NCBI RefSeq assembly: GCF_035830635.1
Contig: NZ_JAYMFI010000022.1
Location: 1 to 52,286, forward strand
Direction of reading: 5' to 3'
From: Adlercreutzia shanghongiae
GTDB taxonomy: Bacteria > Actinomycetota > Coriobacteriia > Coriobacteriales > Eggerthellaceae
DNA length: 52,286 bases
This document shows positions 31,223 through 39,516 of the stretch, one piece after another. How positions within the stretch are numbered: position 1 is the first letter of the stretch; every line of letters starts with the position of its first letter. Both the position numbers and the translations under genes were made by a program. The notes under the pieces are model-generated. The model was not told the DNA's origin. It ran no database searches and saw nothing but the letters and a program-made list of their open reading frames with translations.

Positions 31223-32080
31223 ATGGACTTCTACATTGTCGATTGTTTTGCCGAGGGGACCCACCAGGGCAACCAGCTTGCCGTCTTTTTCCCCGACACC
31301 CCCCTCTCAACCGATATGATGCAGGCCATTGCCCAGGAGATGCACTTCTCGGAAACGACCTTCGTCTGCTCGGGCGATAAGGGCGGCCATCGCTTCGATG
31401 TCCGCATCTTCACACCCGATGTGGAAGTGCCTTTCGCCGGACACCCGACCCTGGGCACGGCCCACCTGCTTCGCGAGGTAAATGAACTTGGCGCCGATGC
31501 GACCGTATACCTCGACCTCAAAGCAGGCAGCATCCCCGTGCGCGGCGAAAACGGCTGCCTGTTCATGACCCAGAACCAACCCGAGTTCGGCACCTTGGTC
31601 GACCCGTCCGACATCGCGGCAGCCCTTTCCCTGGAAGTAGGCGATATCGATGACAGTCTGCCGCTTCAGCTAGTATCGACAGGGCTCGAGGCCATCATCG
31701 TGCCGCTGACCTCGCATGACGCCCTGCGCCGCTGCCGCGTCAATTTCGATGCCCTGCGCCATGTTCATGAGACCTACTGCAAGTGCAATGTGCTCGTGTT
31801 CGTGCCCGAGCCAGACGCCCTAGAGGCCCGCGTGTTCATGGACGATACCGGATTCCCGGAAGACCCCGCCACGGGCAGTGCCAACGGCTGCCTCGCGGCC
31901 TACCTCCTGCACTACGACGTGCTCGGAAGCCATCACCTCGCCTATCGCGTGTCCCAAGGAGCCGATATCGGCCGGCCATCCACGCTGCAGGTCCGCGCGT
32001 CGCTAGAGCAGAGTCGCTACGCCATCGAAGTCGGCGGGCGCGCTTGCACCGTCGCGAAGGGAACATGGCTCGCCATCTGA
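31223..32080 (+). CDS. PhzF-family isomerase/epimerase-like protein
   Basis: A protein of 285 residues with the diaminopimelate-epimerase fold. N-terminal signature: DCFAEGTHQGNQLAVFF. The catalytic glutamate of PhzF-type isomerases fits in QEMHFSETTFV. The second half repeats the fold, with DTGFPEDPATGSANGCLAAYLL. PhzF itself isomerises a phenazine precursor, but no other phenazine genes are present, so the substrate is unknown. Start ATG behind AAAGAGGAG. Confidence 0.93.
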   Translation: MDFYIVDCFAEGTHQGNQLAVFFPDTPLSTDMMQAIAQEMHFSETTFVCSGDKGGHRFDVRIFTPDVEVPFAGHPTLGTAHLLREVNELGADATVYLDLKAGSIPVRGENGCLFMTQNQPEFGTLVDPSDIAAALSLEVGDIDDSLPLQLVSTGLEAIIVPLTSHDALRRCRVNFDALRHVHETYCKCNVLVFVPEPDALEARVFMDDTGFPEDPATGSANGCLAAYLLHYDVLGSHHLAYRVSQGADIGRPSTLQVRASLEQSRYAIEVGGRACTVAKGTWLAI

Positions 32081-32172
32081 TTGCCTCACGTTCGCCAACC
32101 CAAAAAGTCAGCGAAGCGCTAGAATAGACAGGCACGTTTCTTCGGATCGGTTTCATCGAGATAAGGCTCTGC

Positions 32173-33219
32173 ATGGAATTGACGCTTTCGATGTTTCTCG
32201 CGCAGGCAGGCGACCACCCTGTCCTGCTCGGCATTCTGGTGCTGGTCATCGGCGTGACGATCATCTCGGGCGCCACCGACGCCCCCAACGCCATCGCCTC
32301 GGCGGTCTCCACCCGCTGCCTCTCCCCCGGCACGGCCCTCGCGCTCGCCGCCGTCTTCAACTTCGTGGGGCTCGTGGGCATGACCTACATCTCCACCGCC
32401 GTGGCCCACACCATGTTCAACATGGTGGACTTCTCGGGCAATACCCACCAGGCGCTTCTCGCCCTCATAGCCGCCATGATAGGCTCGATCGGCTGGGGCG
32501 TGTTCTGCTGGTTCTGGGGCATCCCCGCCTCGAAATCCCACTCGCTCATCGCCGGCGTCACCGGCGGCGCCATCGCGCTCAACGGCCTGGCCGGCGTGGT
32601 GCTCTCCGAGTGGATGCTCGTCATCTACGGCATGGTGTTCTCGCTCGTGGGCGGATTCGTCCTCGGCATGGCCACCACCAAGATCATCGAGTTCTTCTTC
32701 TCCTGCGTCGACCGGCGGCGCGGCGACAAGGTCTGCGTGGTGCTCCAGGACATCTGCGCGTGCGCGCTGTCGTTTCTGCACGGCGCCCAGGACGGCCAGA
32801 AGTTCATGTCCATCGGGCTTTTGGGCATCGCGCTGGCCTTCGGCATGGAGACGAGCGGCGCCACCGACTTTCCCCTGTGGCTCATGGTCATCTGCTCGCT
32901 GGCCATGTCGCTGGGCACGCTGCTCGGCGGCAAGCGCATCATCAAATCGGTGGCCATGGACATGGTATCGCTCGAGAAGTACCAGGGCGTGGCCGCCTCC
33001 GCCTCCACGGTGATCACCCTGTTCGTGGCATCCATGACCGGCATGCCCGTGTCCACCTCGCACTGCTCTACCGCCTCCATCATGGGCGTGGGCGCCTCGA
33101 AGAGCTTCAAGCGCGTGAACTGGGGCGTGGCCCGGCGCATGGTGTGGGCCTGGGTGCTCACCTTCCCCTGCTGCGGCTTCATCGGCTGGGGCCTGGCCAA
33201 ACTGTTCATGCTGTTCTAA
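32173..33219 (+). CDS. Inorganic phosphate transporter, Pit family
   Basis: A protein of 348 residues and about ten membrane helices. It has the duplicated signature of the family: GATDAPNAIASAVSTR near the N-terminus and HGAQDGQKFMSIGLLGIAL in the second half, plus WGIPASKSHSLIAG and GMPVSTSHCSTASIMG. Pit proteins take up metal-phosphate with protons. No PhoU-like partner is adjacent. Confidence 0.95.
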   Translation: MELTLSMFLAQAGDHPVLLGILVLVIGVTIISGATDAPNAIASAVSTRCLSPGTALALAAVFNFVGLVGMTYISTAVAHTMFNMVDFSGNTHQALLALIAAMIGSIGWGVFCWFWGIPASKSHSLIAGVTGGAIALNGLAGVVLSEWMLVIYGMVFSLVGGFVLGMATTKIIEFFFSCVDRRRGDKVCVVLQDICACALSFLHGAQDGQKFMSIGLLGIALAFGMETSGATDFPLWLMVICSLAMSLGTLLGGKRIIKSVAMDMVSLEKYQGVAASASTVITLFVASMTGMPVSTSHCSTASIMGVGASKSFKRVNWGVARRMVWAWVLTFPCCGFIGWGLAKLFMLF

Positions 33220-33402
33220 GGGCATCCCTCATCCTGCCGCAGACATAGGTGGTACGCGACCTAGATTAGCCAGCGGCGCCAAGCGAATTGGTGCACCAGA
33301 TGGGTATTGCTTCAATTACATTACTGACAGGATATCTCATAGAATTAACTAGTTAGATCATGATATGATTGGACCAGTAATCCTTAGGAAATGAGGTATG
33401 TC

Positions 33403-33699
33403 GTGGTTGCCCCTAAAGGCTCTATCTACTCTTCCACCGCTCTGGCTTCTCGCCAGCGCGAAGTCAAGGATGTGGCCGATCGCCAAGTGGTCTATATTAC
33501 CGAGAACGGCAATGGCGCCTATGTGTTTTGCTCGGAAGAAATCTTCGATCGCGAACTCAAGCAAGCGCGCGAAGAGGCTCGTTATCAGGCGGAAGTGGAA
33601 TTCGTTCTCCGGCGCGCCAAACGCGACATCGAGGAAGGACGCTTCACCACCGATGTCGATGGCTTTGTCGCCCGCATGCGCGAGAAGCGGGGGCTGTAA
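33403..33699 (+). CDS. Antitoxin-like protein (Phd/YefM type)
   Basis: A protein of about 98 residues. The N-terminal part TALASRQREVKDVADRQVVYITENGNGAYVFCSEEIF has the beta-alpha pattern and the v-I-T-x-N-G core of Phd/YefM antitoxins. The C-terminal half is a charged helix. I prefer GTG 33403 with GAGGT 6 bases upstream. ATG 33391 is in frame but its AGGA is too close. Its stop overlaps the next start (TAATG), as in other toxin-antitoxin pairs. The upstream 150 bases are strikingly AT-rich. Confidence 0.75.
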   Translation: MVAPKGSIYSSTALASRQREVKDVADRQVVYITENGNGAYVFCSEEIFDRELKQAREEARYQAEVEFVLRRAKRDIEEGRFTTDVDGFVARMREKRGL

Positions 33700-33968
33700 T
33701 GGCCGAGGTCCGTATCTCCGAAGGTTTCGAAGAGGATCTGGACATCGTTCTCTCAGACAAAGTCCTCGGCGACATCCTCAAAATCGTCGAAATGCTACCC
33801 ACTATACCGAGCATGGGCTCAACCGATGCGGCCGCCGCGCTCGCCTACGAGTTCGGCAAGGGCGTTCGCAAAATCCCCGTCGGGCCCTTCGACATCGTTA
33901 CCTTTTACGAAGATGAGGCCGACCGCGTCACCGTGCTCGGCCTCATCCATCAGCGCGCCGCCTGGTAG
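33699..33968 (+). CDS. RelE/ParE-like toxin
   Basis: A protein of 89 residues starting at the ATG that overlaps the antitoxin stop. The end (RKIPVGPFDIVTFYEDEADRVTVLGLIHQRAAW) has the RelE/ParE signature: a Gly-x-x-aromatic strand, an acidic turn, and a terminal hydrophobic strand ending I-x-H-x-R. Toxins of this fold cleave ribosome-bound mRNA or poison gyrase; the sequence does not decide which. Convergent with hydF, 41 bases away. Confidence 0.78.
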   Translation: MAEVRISEGFEEDLDIVLSDKVLGDILKIVEMLPTIPSMGSTDAAAALAYEFGKGVRKIPVGPFDIVTFYEDEADRVTVLGLIHQRAAW

Positions 33969-34009
33969 GAACGTCCTAGGGCAGCCAAAGCGATCGCGCC
34001 GAAGACCAA

Positions 34010-35230
34010 TCAGAGCCCCAAGGGCCCGAGGGCGCGACCGAGAATGTTGTGGGCGCGGGCGATGACCATGCCGTAGTTGGCGATGGGGACGCCCTGCTCG
34101 CGGGCACGTTGGATGCGAGTCGCCATCTCGCGGGCGTTCAGGGTGCAGCCGCCGCAGTGGACGACGGCGGCATAGGGGGCGAGGTCCTCGGGGAAGTCGC
34201 GGCCCGAGGTGAACGCGAACTGCGGGTCGGCGCCGCTGATAGCGCGAATCCACCGGGGCAGCTTCACCGTGCCGATGTCCTCGCAGGTGCGGTGGTGCGT
34301 GCAGCCCTCGGCGATGAGCACCACGTCGCCATCGGTCAGGTTCTCCAAGGCATGCACGGCCTGAAGCTGCGTGGGCAGGTCGCCCTTGTAACGAGCCATG
34401 AGAATGGAAAACGAGGTGAGGGGCACCGATGCCGGCAGCAATTCGGCCACAGTGCCGAACACCTGGGAATCGGTAACCACCAGCCGCGGCAGGCACGTCA
34501 GCGTATCCAAAAACTGAGGCAGCGCCTCCACGCTGGTAGCGCAGGGAAAAGCGCCGGCTTCCAGCGCATCGCGCAACACCTGCTGCTGGGGCAGGATAAT
34601 GCGCCCCTTGGGCGCTGCCGAATCCAGGGGAATCACTAGCACTACCACATCGCCCGGCTCGAGCAGGTCGGCCACAAGGTGACGGTCGTCGCCCACACAG
34701 GCCACCAAAGCCGCAATCATGCCCTTCAAGTCGACCATGCCCGCCCCCGTAGTGGCAGACAGGCGCACGCGGGCGTGTCGGCAACCACGTTCGTCCTCGT
34801 CGATGGTGGCGGCCAAGGCCGGTGTGGCGGCATCCAGCAGATCAACCTTATTCTCGGCAATCACATAGGGAATGCGCCGTTGCTGGAAGGCAGTCACCAA
34901 CTGCTCATCGAAGGGCGTCATGCCGCGAGTGGCATCCACCACCAGCACGGCCACATCGGCCGTATCCAACACTGCCGTGGCCCGTGCCACGCGCTGGTTC
35001 CCCAGATCGCCCGTATCGTCGATGCCGGGAGTGTCGATCACCAGCACCGGCCCCACCGGCAAAAGCTCCATGGCCTTTCGCACCGGATCGGTGGTGGTGC
35101 CGGCCGTGTCCGAGACCACCGAGACCGTCTGGTTCGTCAAGGCGTTCACCAGGCTCGATTTGCCCGCGTTGCGCACGCCGAAGAACGCCACGTGCGCGCG
35201 CTCGCCGGAAGGGGTATCGTTCAGGGACAT
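34010..35230 (-). CDS. hydF: [FeFe]-hydrogenase maturation GTPase HydF
   Basis: Scaffold GTPase on which the 2Fe subcluster of the H-cluster is built before transfer to HydA. It has 406 residues from the ATG at 35230 behind AAGGAG. The GTPase domain shows GVRNAGKSSLVNAL, DTPG and NKVD. A dimerisation domain and the [4Fe-4S] domain follow, with the signature C-x-H ... H-C-x2-C (CTHHRTC and HCGGC). Last gene of the hydrogenase operon. Confidence 0.96.
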   Translation of the reverse strand: MSLNDTPSGERAHVAFFGVRNAGKSSLVNALTNQTVSVVSDTAGTTTDPVRKAMELLPVGPVLVIDTPGIDDTGDLGNQRVARATAVLDTADVAVLVVDATRGMTPFDEQLVTAFQQRRIPYVIAENKVDLLDAATPALAATIDEDERGCRHARVRLSATTGAGMVDLKGMIAALVACVGDDRHLVADLLEPGDVVVLVIPLDSAAPKGRIILPQQQVLRDALEAGAFPCATSVEALPQFLDTLTCLPRLVVTDSQVFGTVAELLPASVPLTSFSILMARYKGDLPTQLQAVHALENLTDGDVVLIAEGCTHHRTCEDIGTVKLPRWIRAISGADPQFAFTSGRDFPEDLAPYAAVVHCGGCTLNAREMATRIQRAREQGVPIANYGMVIARAHNILGRALGPLGL

Positions 35231-35300
35231 GGAAGCTCCTTGCATGTTGGGGAATCCTTCGACGCCGCGCTTCGCGCTCCGCTCGGGATGACGCAGGCGG

Positions 35301-36743
35301 CTAGAACCGGAAATCGCGCTCGCCGGAGCGGACGCGGGCGATGTAGGCCGCGCAAGCGTCGCGGCGTCCCTCGGGAAGCAGCGCCAGTTCGCGCTCGATA
35401 GTCTGCCAACCCGAAGCCGCCGTCGCCGGCGAGGCGTAGTCGGCCAGGTACTCTGCCAAGGTTATCAGGGCGTTCGGCGCGCAGAAGCTGCTGATCTGGC
35501 CGCTCTTGCAGAACTCCATGAACCGGTCGCCCGTGCGGCCGGCGCGGTAGCACGCCGTGCAGAAGCTGGGGATATGTCCCTCGTCCATAAGCCATCCCAC
35601 CACTTCGTCCAAGGTGCGCGTATCGGACACGTCGAACTGCTCGGTGTCATGGGGCCGCGCCTCATCGACGTAGCCGCCCACGCTCGTGCGGCTGCCGCCG
35701 GAAATCTGCGACACGCCCAGCTTGAGCGCCCGGGCCCGCAGGTCGGCCGATTCCCTCGTGGAGATGATCATGCCCGTATAAGGCACCGCAATGCGAATAA
35801 GCGCAATAACCTTCTCGAACATCTCGTCGGGAATGCCGCCCTCGAAGGCGTCGGGGTCGATGTCGCTGGCCGGCTTCACGCGGGGCACCGAGATGGTGTG
35901 CGGCCCCACCCCGAACACCGCTTCCAGATGCTCGGCATGCATGAGCAGCCCGGCGAACTCGTAGGCGTAGCCCTCCAGGCCGAACAGCACGCCCAGCCCC
36001 ACGTCGTCGATGCCGGCGGCCATAGCCCTATCGTGGGCCTCGGTGTGCCAGGCGTAGTCGGCCTTGGGCCCGGTGGGATGCAGCGCCTCGTAGCGCTCGC
36101 GGTGGTAGGTCTCCTGGAACAGGATATACGTGCCAATTTCCGCCGCCTTCAACTGGCGGTAGGCATCCTCGGTGGTGGCGGCGATGTTCACATTGGCGCG
36201 GCGGATGGCACCGTTTTCGTGCTTCGTGGCGTAAATGGTCTGGAGACTTTCCAGAATGTAGTCAAGGGGGTTGTGACGCGGATCCTCACCGGCCTCCACA
36301 GCCAGACGCTTGTGACCCATGTCCTGAAGGGCGATTACCTCGGCGCGGATCTCCTCCTGGGTGAGCTTGCGGCGCGGGATCTCGCGGTTGGTCGCATGAT
36401 AGGGGCAGTACAGGCAGCCGTTCACGCACCAGTTGGAAAGATAGAGCGGCGCGAACAGCACCACGCGATTGCCGTAGTAGGCCTGCTTGATATCGCGGGC
36501 GAGCTGGCGTATCTCGGCGTTCACCGCGGCATCGTCGCACGCCAGAAGCACGCTCGCCTCGCGATGGGTGAGCGTTGTGCCGTGGTCATGGGCCGGCGCC
36601 AGGTTGGCCCGCGCCTTCTGCAGAATGGAGCGCGCCAGCTCCACGTCGTCCTTGTGGGCCTCGGCATAGGCCAGGGTGTCCATAATCTCCTCGTGATTGA
36701 TGAACTCGTCGGCGCGCGGTGAGCGCACGTCGTAGCTAGCCAC
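35301..36743 (-). CDS. hydG: [FeFe]-hydrogenase maturation radical SAM enzyme HydG
   Basis: Tyrosine lyase that makes the CO and CN ligands of the H-cluster. It has 480 residues from a GTG behind AAGGAGG. The radical-SAM motif is C-x3-C-x2-C (CVNGCLYCPYH) near residue 93, as in ThiH/HydG. The second, auxiliary-cluster motif CTACYRAGRTG ... GQISSFC lies at the C-terminus, which separates HydG from ThiH. The start overlaps hydE by 8 bases, consistent with translational coupling. Confidence 0.96.
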   Translation of the reverse strand: MASYDVRSPRADEFINHEEIMDTLAYAEAHKDDVELARSILQKARANLAPAHDHGTTLTHREASVLLACDDAAVNAEIRQLARDIKQAYYGNRVVLFAPLYLSNWCVNGCLYCPYHATNREIPRRKLTQEEIRAEVIALQDMGHKRLAVEAGEDPRHNPLDYILESLQTIYATKHENGAIRRANVNIAATTEDAYRQLKAAEIGTYILFQETYHRERYEALHPTGPKADYAWHTEAHDRAMAAGIDDVGLGVLFGLEGYAYEFAGLLMHAEHLEAVFGVGPHTISVPRVKPASDIDPDAFEGGIPDEMFEKVIALIRIAVPYTGMIISTRESADLRARALKLGVSQISGGSRTSVGGYVDEARPHDTEQFDVSDTRTLDEVVGWLMDEGHIPSFCTACYRAGRTGDRFMEFCKSGQISSFCAPNALITLAEYLADYASPATAASGWQTIERELALLPEGRRDACAAYIARVRSGERDFRF

Positions 36744-37803
36744 GTTGTTCCTCCTTCGGACTCGGCTCGGCCGCATCTCCCCGGTCGATGACGAGACGAC
36801 GTCCCAGCGGTGCGAGTTTTCGCTCCAGCTCGGCCCATTTCTGGAATGCGGTCTTCTCCGACACCGGCTTGCGGTCGTACAGCTCGTAGCTTCCCTGGAG
36901 CGCCGCAGGCGACACGTTCGGCATGACCACGTTGGCCCCGGCGCCGATGGCGCGCTCCCGGCCGTCGGGCTTAAGCGCCTCCAGCGCCGTGGTGGCCGGC
37001 AGCAGCACCGCGGGATGCATGAGCCGAATCAGGGAGAGCAAATAGCACGTGAGATCTACCGTACCGGCCTCTTCGCTCGCGAAGGGAGTCCCGTGATGGG
37101 GAACGAAGGGGCCGATGCCGCACATCTCGGGCTTGAAGCGCTCGATGAACTTCAGGTCGGCGGCAAGGCGCGCCGGCGTTTGGAAGGGCGAGCCCGCCAT
37201 GAAGCCCGCGCCCACGGCATAGCCGAGATCGCGCAGAGCGCGCAGGCACCCCATGCGGGCATCGAAGCTCATGGGGACGGGGTGCAGTTGCCGGTAATGC
37301 GCGGGCGTGGCGGTCTCGTGGCGCAGCAGGTAGCGGTCGGCGCCCGCCTCCCTCAGGCGCCGGTAGCTGTCGCGCGACCGCTCCCCCACCGACAGCGTGA
37401 CCGCGCAGCCGGGAAACGACGCCTTCAAGTCGCGCACGAGCGAGCACAGCCACGCATCGGTTAGGGCCGGACTCTCCCCTCCCTGGAGCACGAAGGTGCG
37501 AAAGCCCGCGCGCCAGGCCTCCTGGGCGCAGGCCATAACTTGCTCGGAGCCCATCTGGTAACGCGCGCAGTCCTGGTTGCTGCGCCGAATGCCGCAGTAG
37601 TAGCAGTCGTTGCGGCACACATTGCTGATCTCGATGAGCGCGCGGGCGAACACCGCGTCGCCGTACACGCGCTCGCACGCCTCGCGCGCGCGGCCGGCCA
37701 GCTCGGCGGCCAGCTCGGGCGTGCGGGCAGCGACGAGCCGCTCGTATTCGTCCGCAGAAAGAGACCGGGTGCGCGCCAGTTTGTCGATGAGCTCCCTCAT
37801 CAC
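36736..37803 (-). CDS. hydE: [FeFe]-hydrogenase maturation radical SAM enzyme HydE
   Basis: Radical SAM enzyme that helps build the dithiomethylamine bridge and iron core of the H-cluster. It has 355 residues. The SAM-binding cluster motif is CRNDCYYCGIR (C-x3-C-x2-C) near residue 63, and QGGESPALTD follows as the GGE motif. The GTG at 37803 touches the hydA stop; the next codon, ATG, is an equally possible start. Confidence 0.95.
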   Translation of the reverse strand: MMRELIDKLARTRSLSADEYERLVAARTPELAAELAGRAREACERVYGDAVFARALIEISNVCRNDCYYCGIRRSNQDCARYQMGSEQVMACAQEAWRAGFRTFVLQGGESPALTDAWLCSLVRDLKASFPGCAVTLSVGERSRDSYRRLREAGADRYLLRHETATPAHYRQLHPVPMSFDARMGCLRALRDLGYAVGAGFMAGSPFQTPARLAADLKFIERFKPEMCGIGPFVPHHGTPFASEEAGTVDLTCYLLSLIRLMHPAVLLPATTALEALKPDGRERAIGAGANVVMPNVSPAALQGSYELYDRKPVSEKTAFQKWAELERKLAPLGRRLVIDRGDAAEPSPKEEQRG

Positions 37804-39516
37804 CTAGATCCGCCACGTCTCCTGGTCGGTGTGCAGCCATTCGTGGGCCGTGTGGGAGAGCGGCTCGCCGATCCAGTCGGCGTACAGCTGCGCGATGTCG
37901 GGGTTCTCGTGGGAGTAGCGCAGGGCGTCGCCGGCGTCCAGGCGGTTCAGCACGCCCGCGCGGTCGCTCGCCAGCTCGCAGTTGAACGCGATGGGCTGGC
38001 CGCCGCCGCCCACGCAGCCGCCGGGGCAGGCCATGATCTCGACGAAGTCGAAGGCCGCCTCACCGGATTTCAGGGCCGCAAGCAGCTTCGCCGTGTTCTC
38101 CAAGCCGCTGGCCACGGCGATGCGCACTGTGGCGTCCCCCACCGCCAGCTCGCGGGAAATCCACGGGGTCTCCGGCGTGGCGTCGGTGGTGTCGCACACG
38201 CTGAAGTCGGGGTTCTCGCCAGTGATGAGGAAGGCCGCCGAGCGCAGGGCCGCCTCCATCACGCCGCCGGTGCGCCCGAAGATGGTGGCCGCGCCGGTGG
38301 ACAGCCCCAGCGGGTTGTCGAAGGGGGTCTCGGGCAAGTCCGCGCAGCTCACGCCCACCATGCGCAGCAGGCGGCCGAACTCGCGCACTGTGAGCACGGC
38401 GTCCACATCCGTGCCAGCCTCGGTGGCCAGCTCGGGCACGTCGCACTCGTACTTCTTCGCCACGCAGGGCATGATGGACACGACGAACAGGCGCTTGCCC
38501 GCCTCGTCGGCCTCGGCCGCGAGCGTGTTCTTCACCACGGCGCCCATCATCTGGTGGGGCGATTTGGCGCTGGACAGCTGCGCGGTGAACTCGGGGTAGT
38601 GCTGCTTCACGAAGCGCACCCAGCCCGGGCAGCAGCTGGTGAACATGGGGCGGGGTGCATCAGACCCAAGGAACTCCACGAACTCGCTGCCCTCTTCCAT
38701 AATGGTGAGGTCGGCGGCGAAATCGGTGTCGAATACCTTGTCGAAGCCCACCGCATGCAGGGCCGCAGCCAAGCGTCCCGGAGTGGCCGCCTCGCGGGAG
38801 AGCCCCACGCCCTCGCCCCAGGCAGCGCGCACGGCCGGAGCCACCTGCACCACGGTTTCCACAGCCGGATCCAGAATGGCGTCCATGATGCGGCCCACGT
38901 CGTCGCGGGCGGTAAGGGCGCCCGTAGGGCAGTGGGTGATGCACTGGCCGCACAGCGCGCAGCCGGCATCGGCGATGGGCAGATTGTCGCGCACGATCAC
39001 CTTCGTCGAGGGACCAGTGCCGGTGAAGTCCCACACGCCGCAGTGCTGCACCTTGTCGCAGATGGCCACGCAGCGCATGCACTTGATGCATTTGCTGCTG
39101 TCGCGCTGCAGCGGGAAGGCGGCATCCCACGGCTCCGGCATGGGCAGGGAATCGCCTGCATCGCCCAGATTGAAGCGGCTCGCCAGATTCCGCAGAGCGC
39201 AGGTGTCCTGGCGCACGCAGGTGGCGCACAGCGCCCGATGGTCGTCCATGATAGCCTGCAGGTTCGCCCGACGCGCCGCAGCCACCTGCGGGGTGTCGGT
39301 GCGCACCGCCATGCCCTCGGCCGCGGCGGTGTTGCACGCCGCCACCAGGCCCGCACCCTCTACCTCGACCAGGCACACCCGGCACGAGCCGATGCAGTTC
39401 AGGTCCTTCAAATAGCACAGCGTGGGAATGTCGATGCCCGCCGCCGTGGCGGCCTCAAGCAGCGTGGAGCCCTCGGCCACCTCCACCGCCCGGCCGTTCA
39501 ACGTGATGGTTACCAT
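37804..39516 (-). CDS. hydA: [FeFe]-hydrogenase catalytic subunit
   Basis: Interconverts H2 with protons and electrons; 570 residues. A plant-type [2Fe-2S] domain (CYLKDLNCIGSCRVC) comes first, then the His-ligated cluster motif H-x3-C-x2-C-x5-C. Two [4Fe-4S] sets follow (CIKCMRCVAIC and CALCGQCITHC), then the H-cluster domain. All three catalytic signatures are intact: TSCCPGW, MPCVAKKYE and MACPGGCVGGGGQP. This is an M3-type group A enzyme, normally cytoplasmic. It overlaps the upstream flavoprotein gene by 7 bases and is followed at once by hydE, so enzyme and maturases share a transcript. Confidence 0.97.
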   Translation of the reverse strand: MVTITLNGRAVEVAEGSTLLEAATAAGIDIPTLCYLKDLNCIGSCRVCLVEVEGAGLVAACNTAAAEGMAVRTDTPQVAAARRANLQAIMDDHRALCATCVRQDTCALRNLASRFNLGDAGDSLPMPEPWDAAFPLQRDSSKCIKCMRCVAICDKVQHCGVWDFTGTGPSTKVIVRDNLPIADAGCALCGQCITHCPTGALTARDDVGRIMDAILDPAVETVVQVAPAVRAAWGEGVGLSREAATPGRLAAALHAVGFDKVFDTDFAADLTIMEEGSEFVEFLGSDAPRPMFTSCCPGWVRFVKQHYPEFTAQLSSAKSPHQMMGAVVKNTLAAEADEAGKRLFVVSIMPCVAKKYECDVPELATEAGTDVDAVLTVREFGRLLRMVGVSCADLPETPFDNPLGLSTGAATIFGRTGGVMEAALRSAAFLITGENPDFSVCDTTDATPETPWISRELAVGDATVRIAVASGLENTAKLLAALKSGEAAFDFVEIMACPGGCVGGGGQPIAFNCELASDRAGVLNRLDAGDALRYSHENPDIAQLYADWIGEPLSHTAHEWLHTDQETWRI

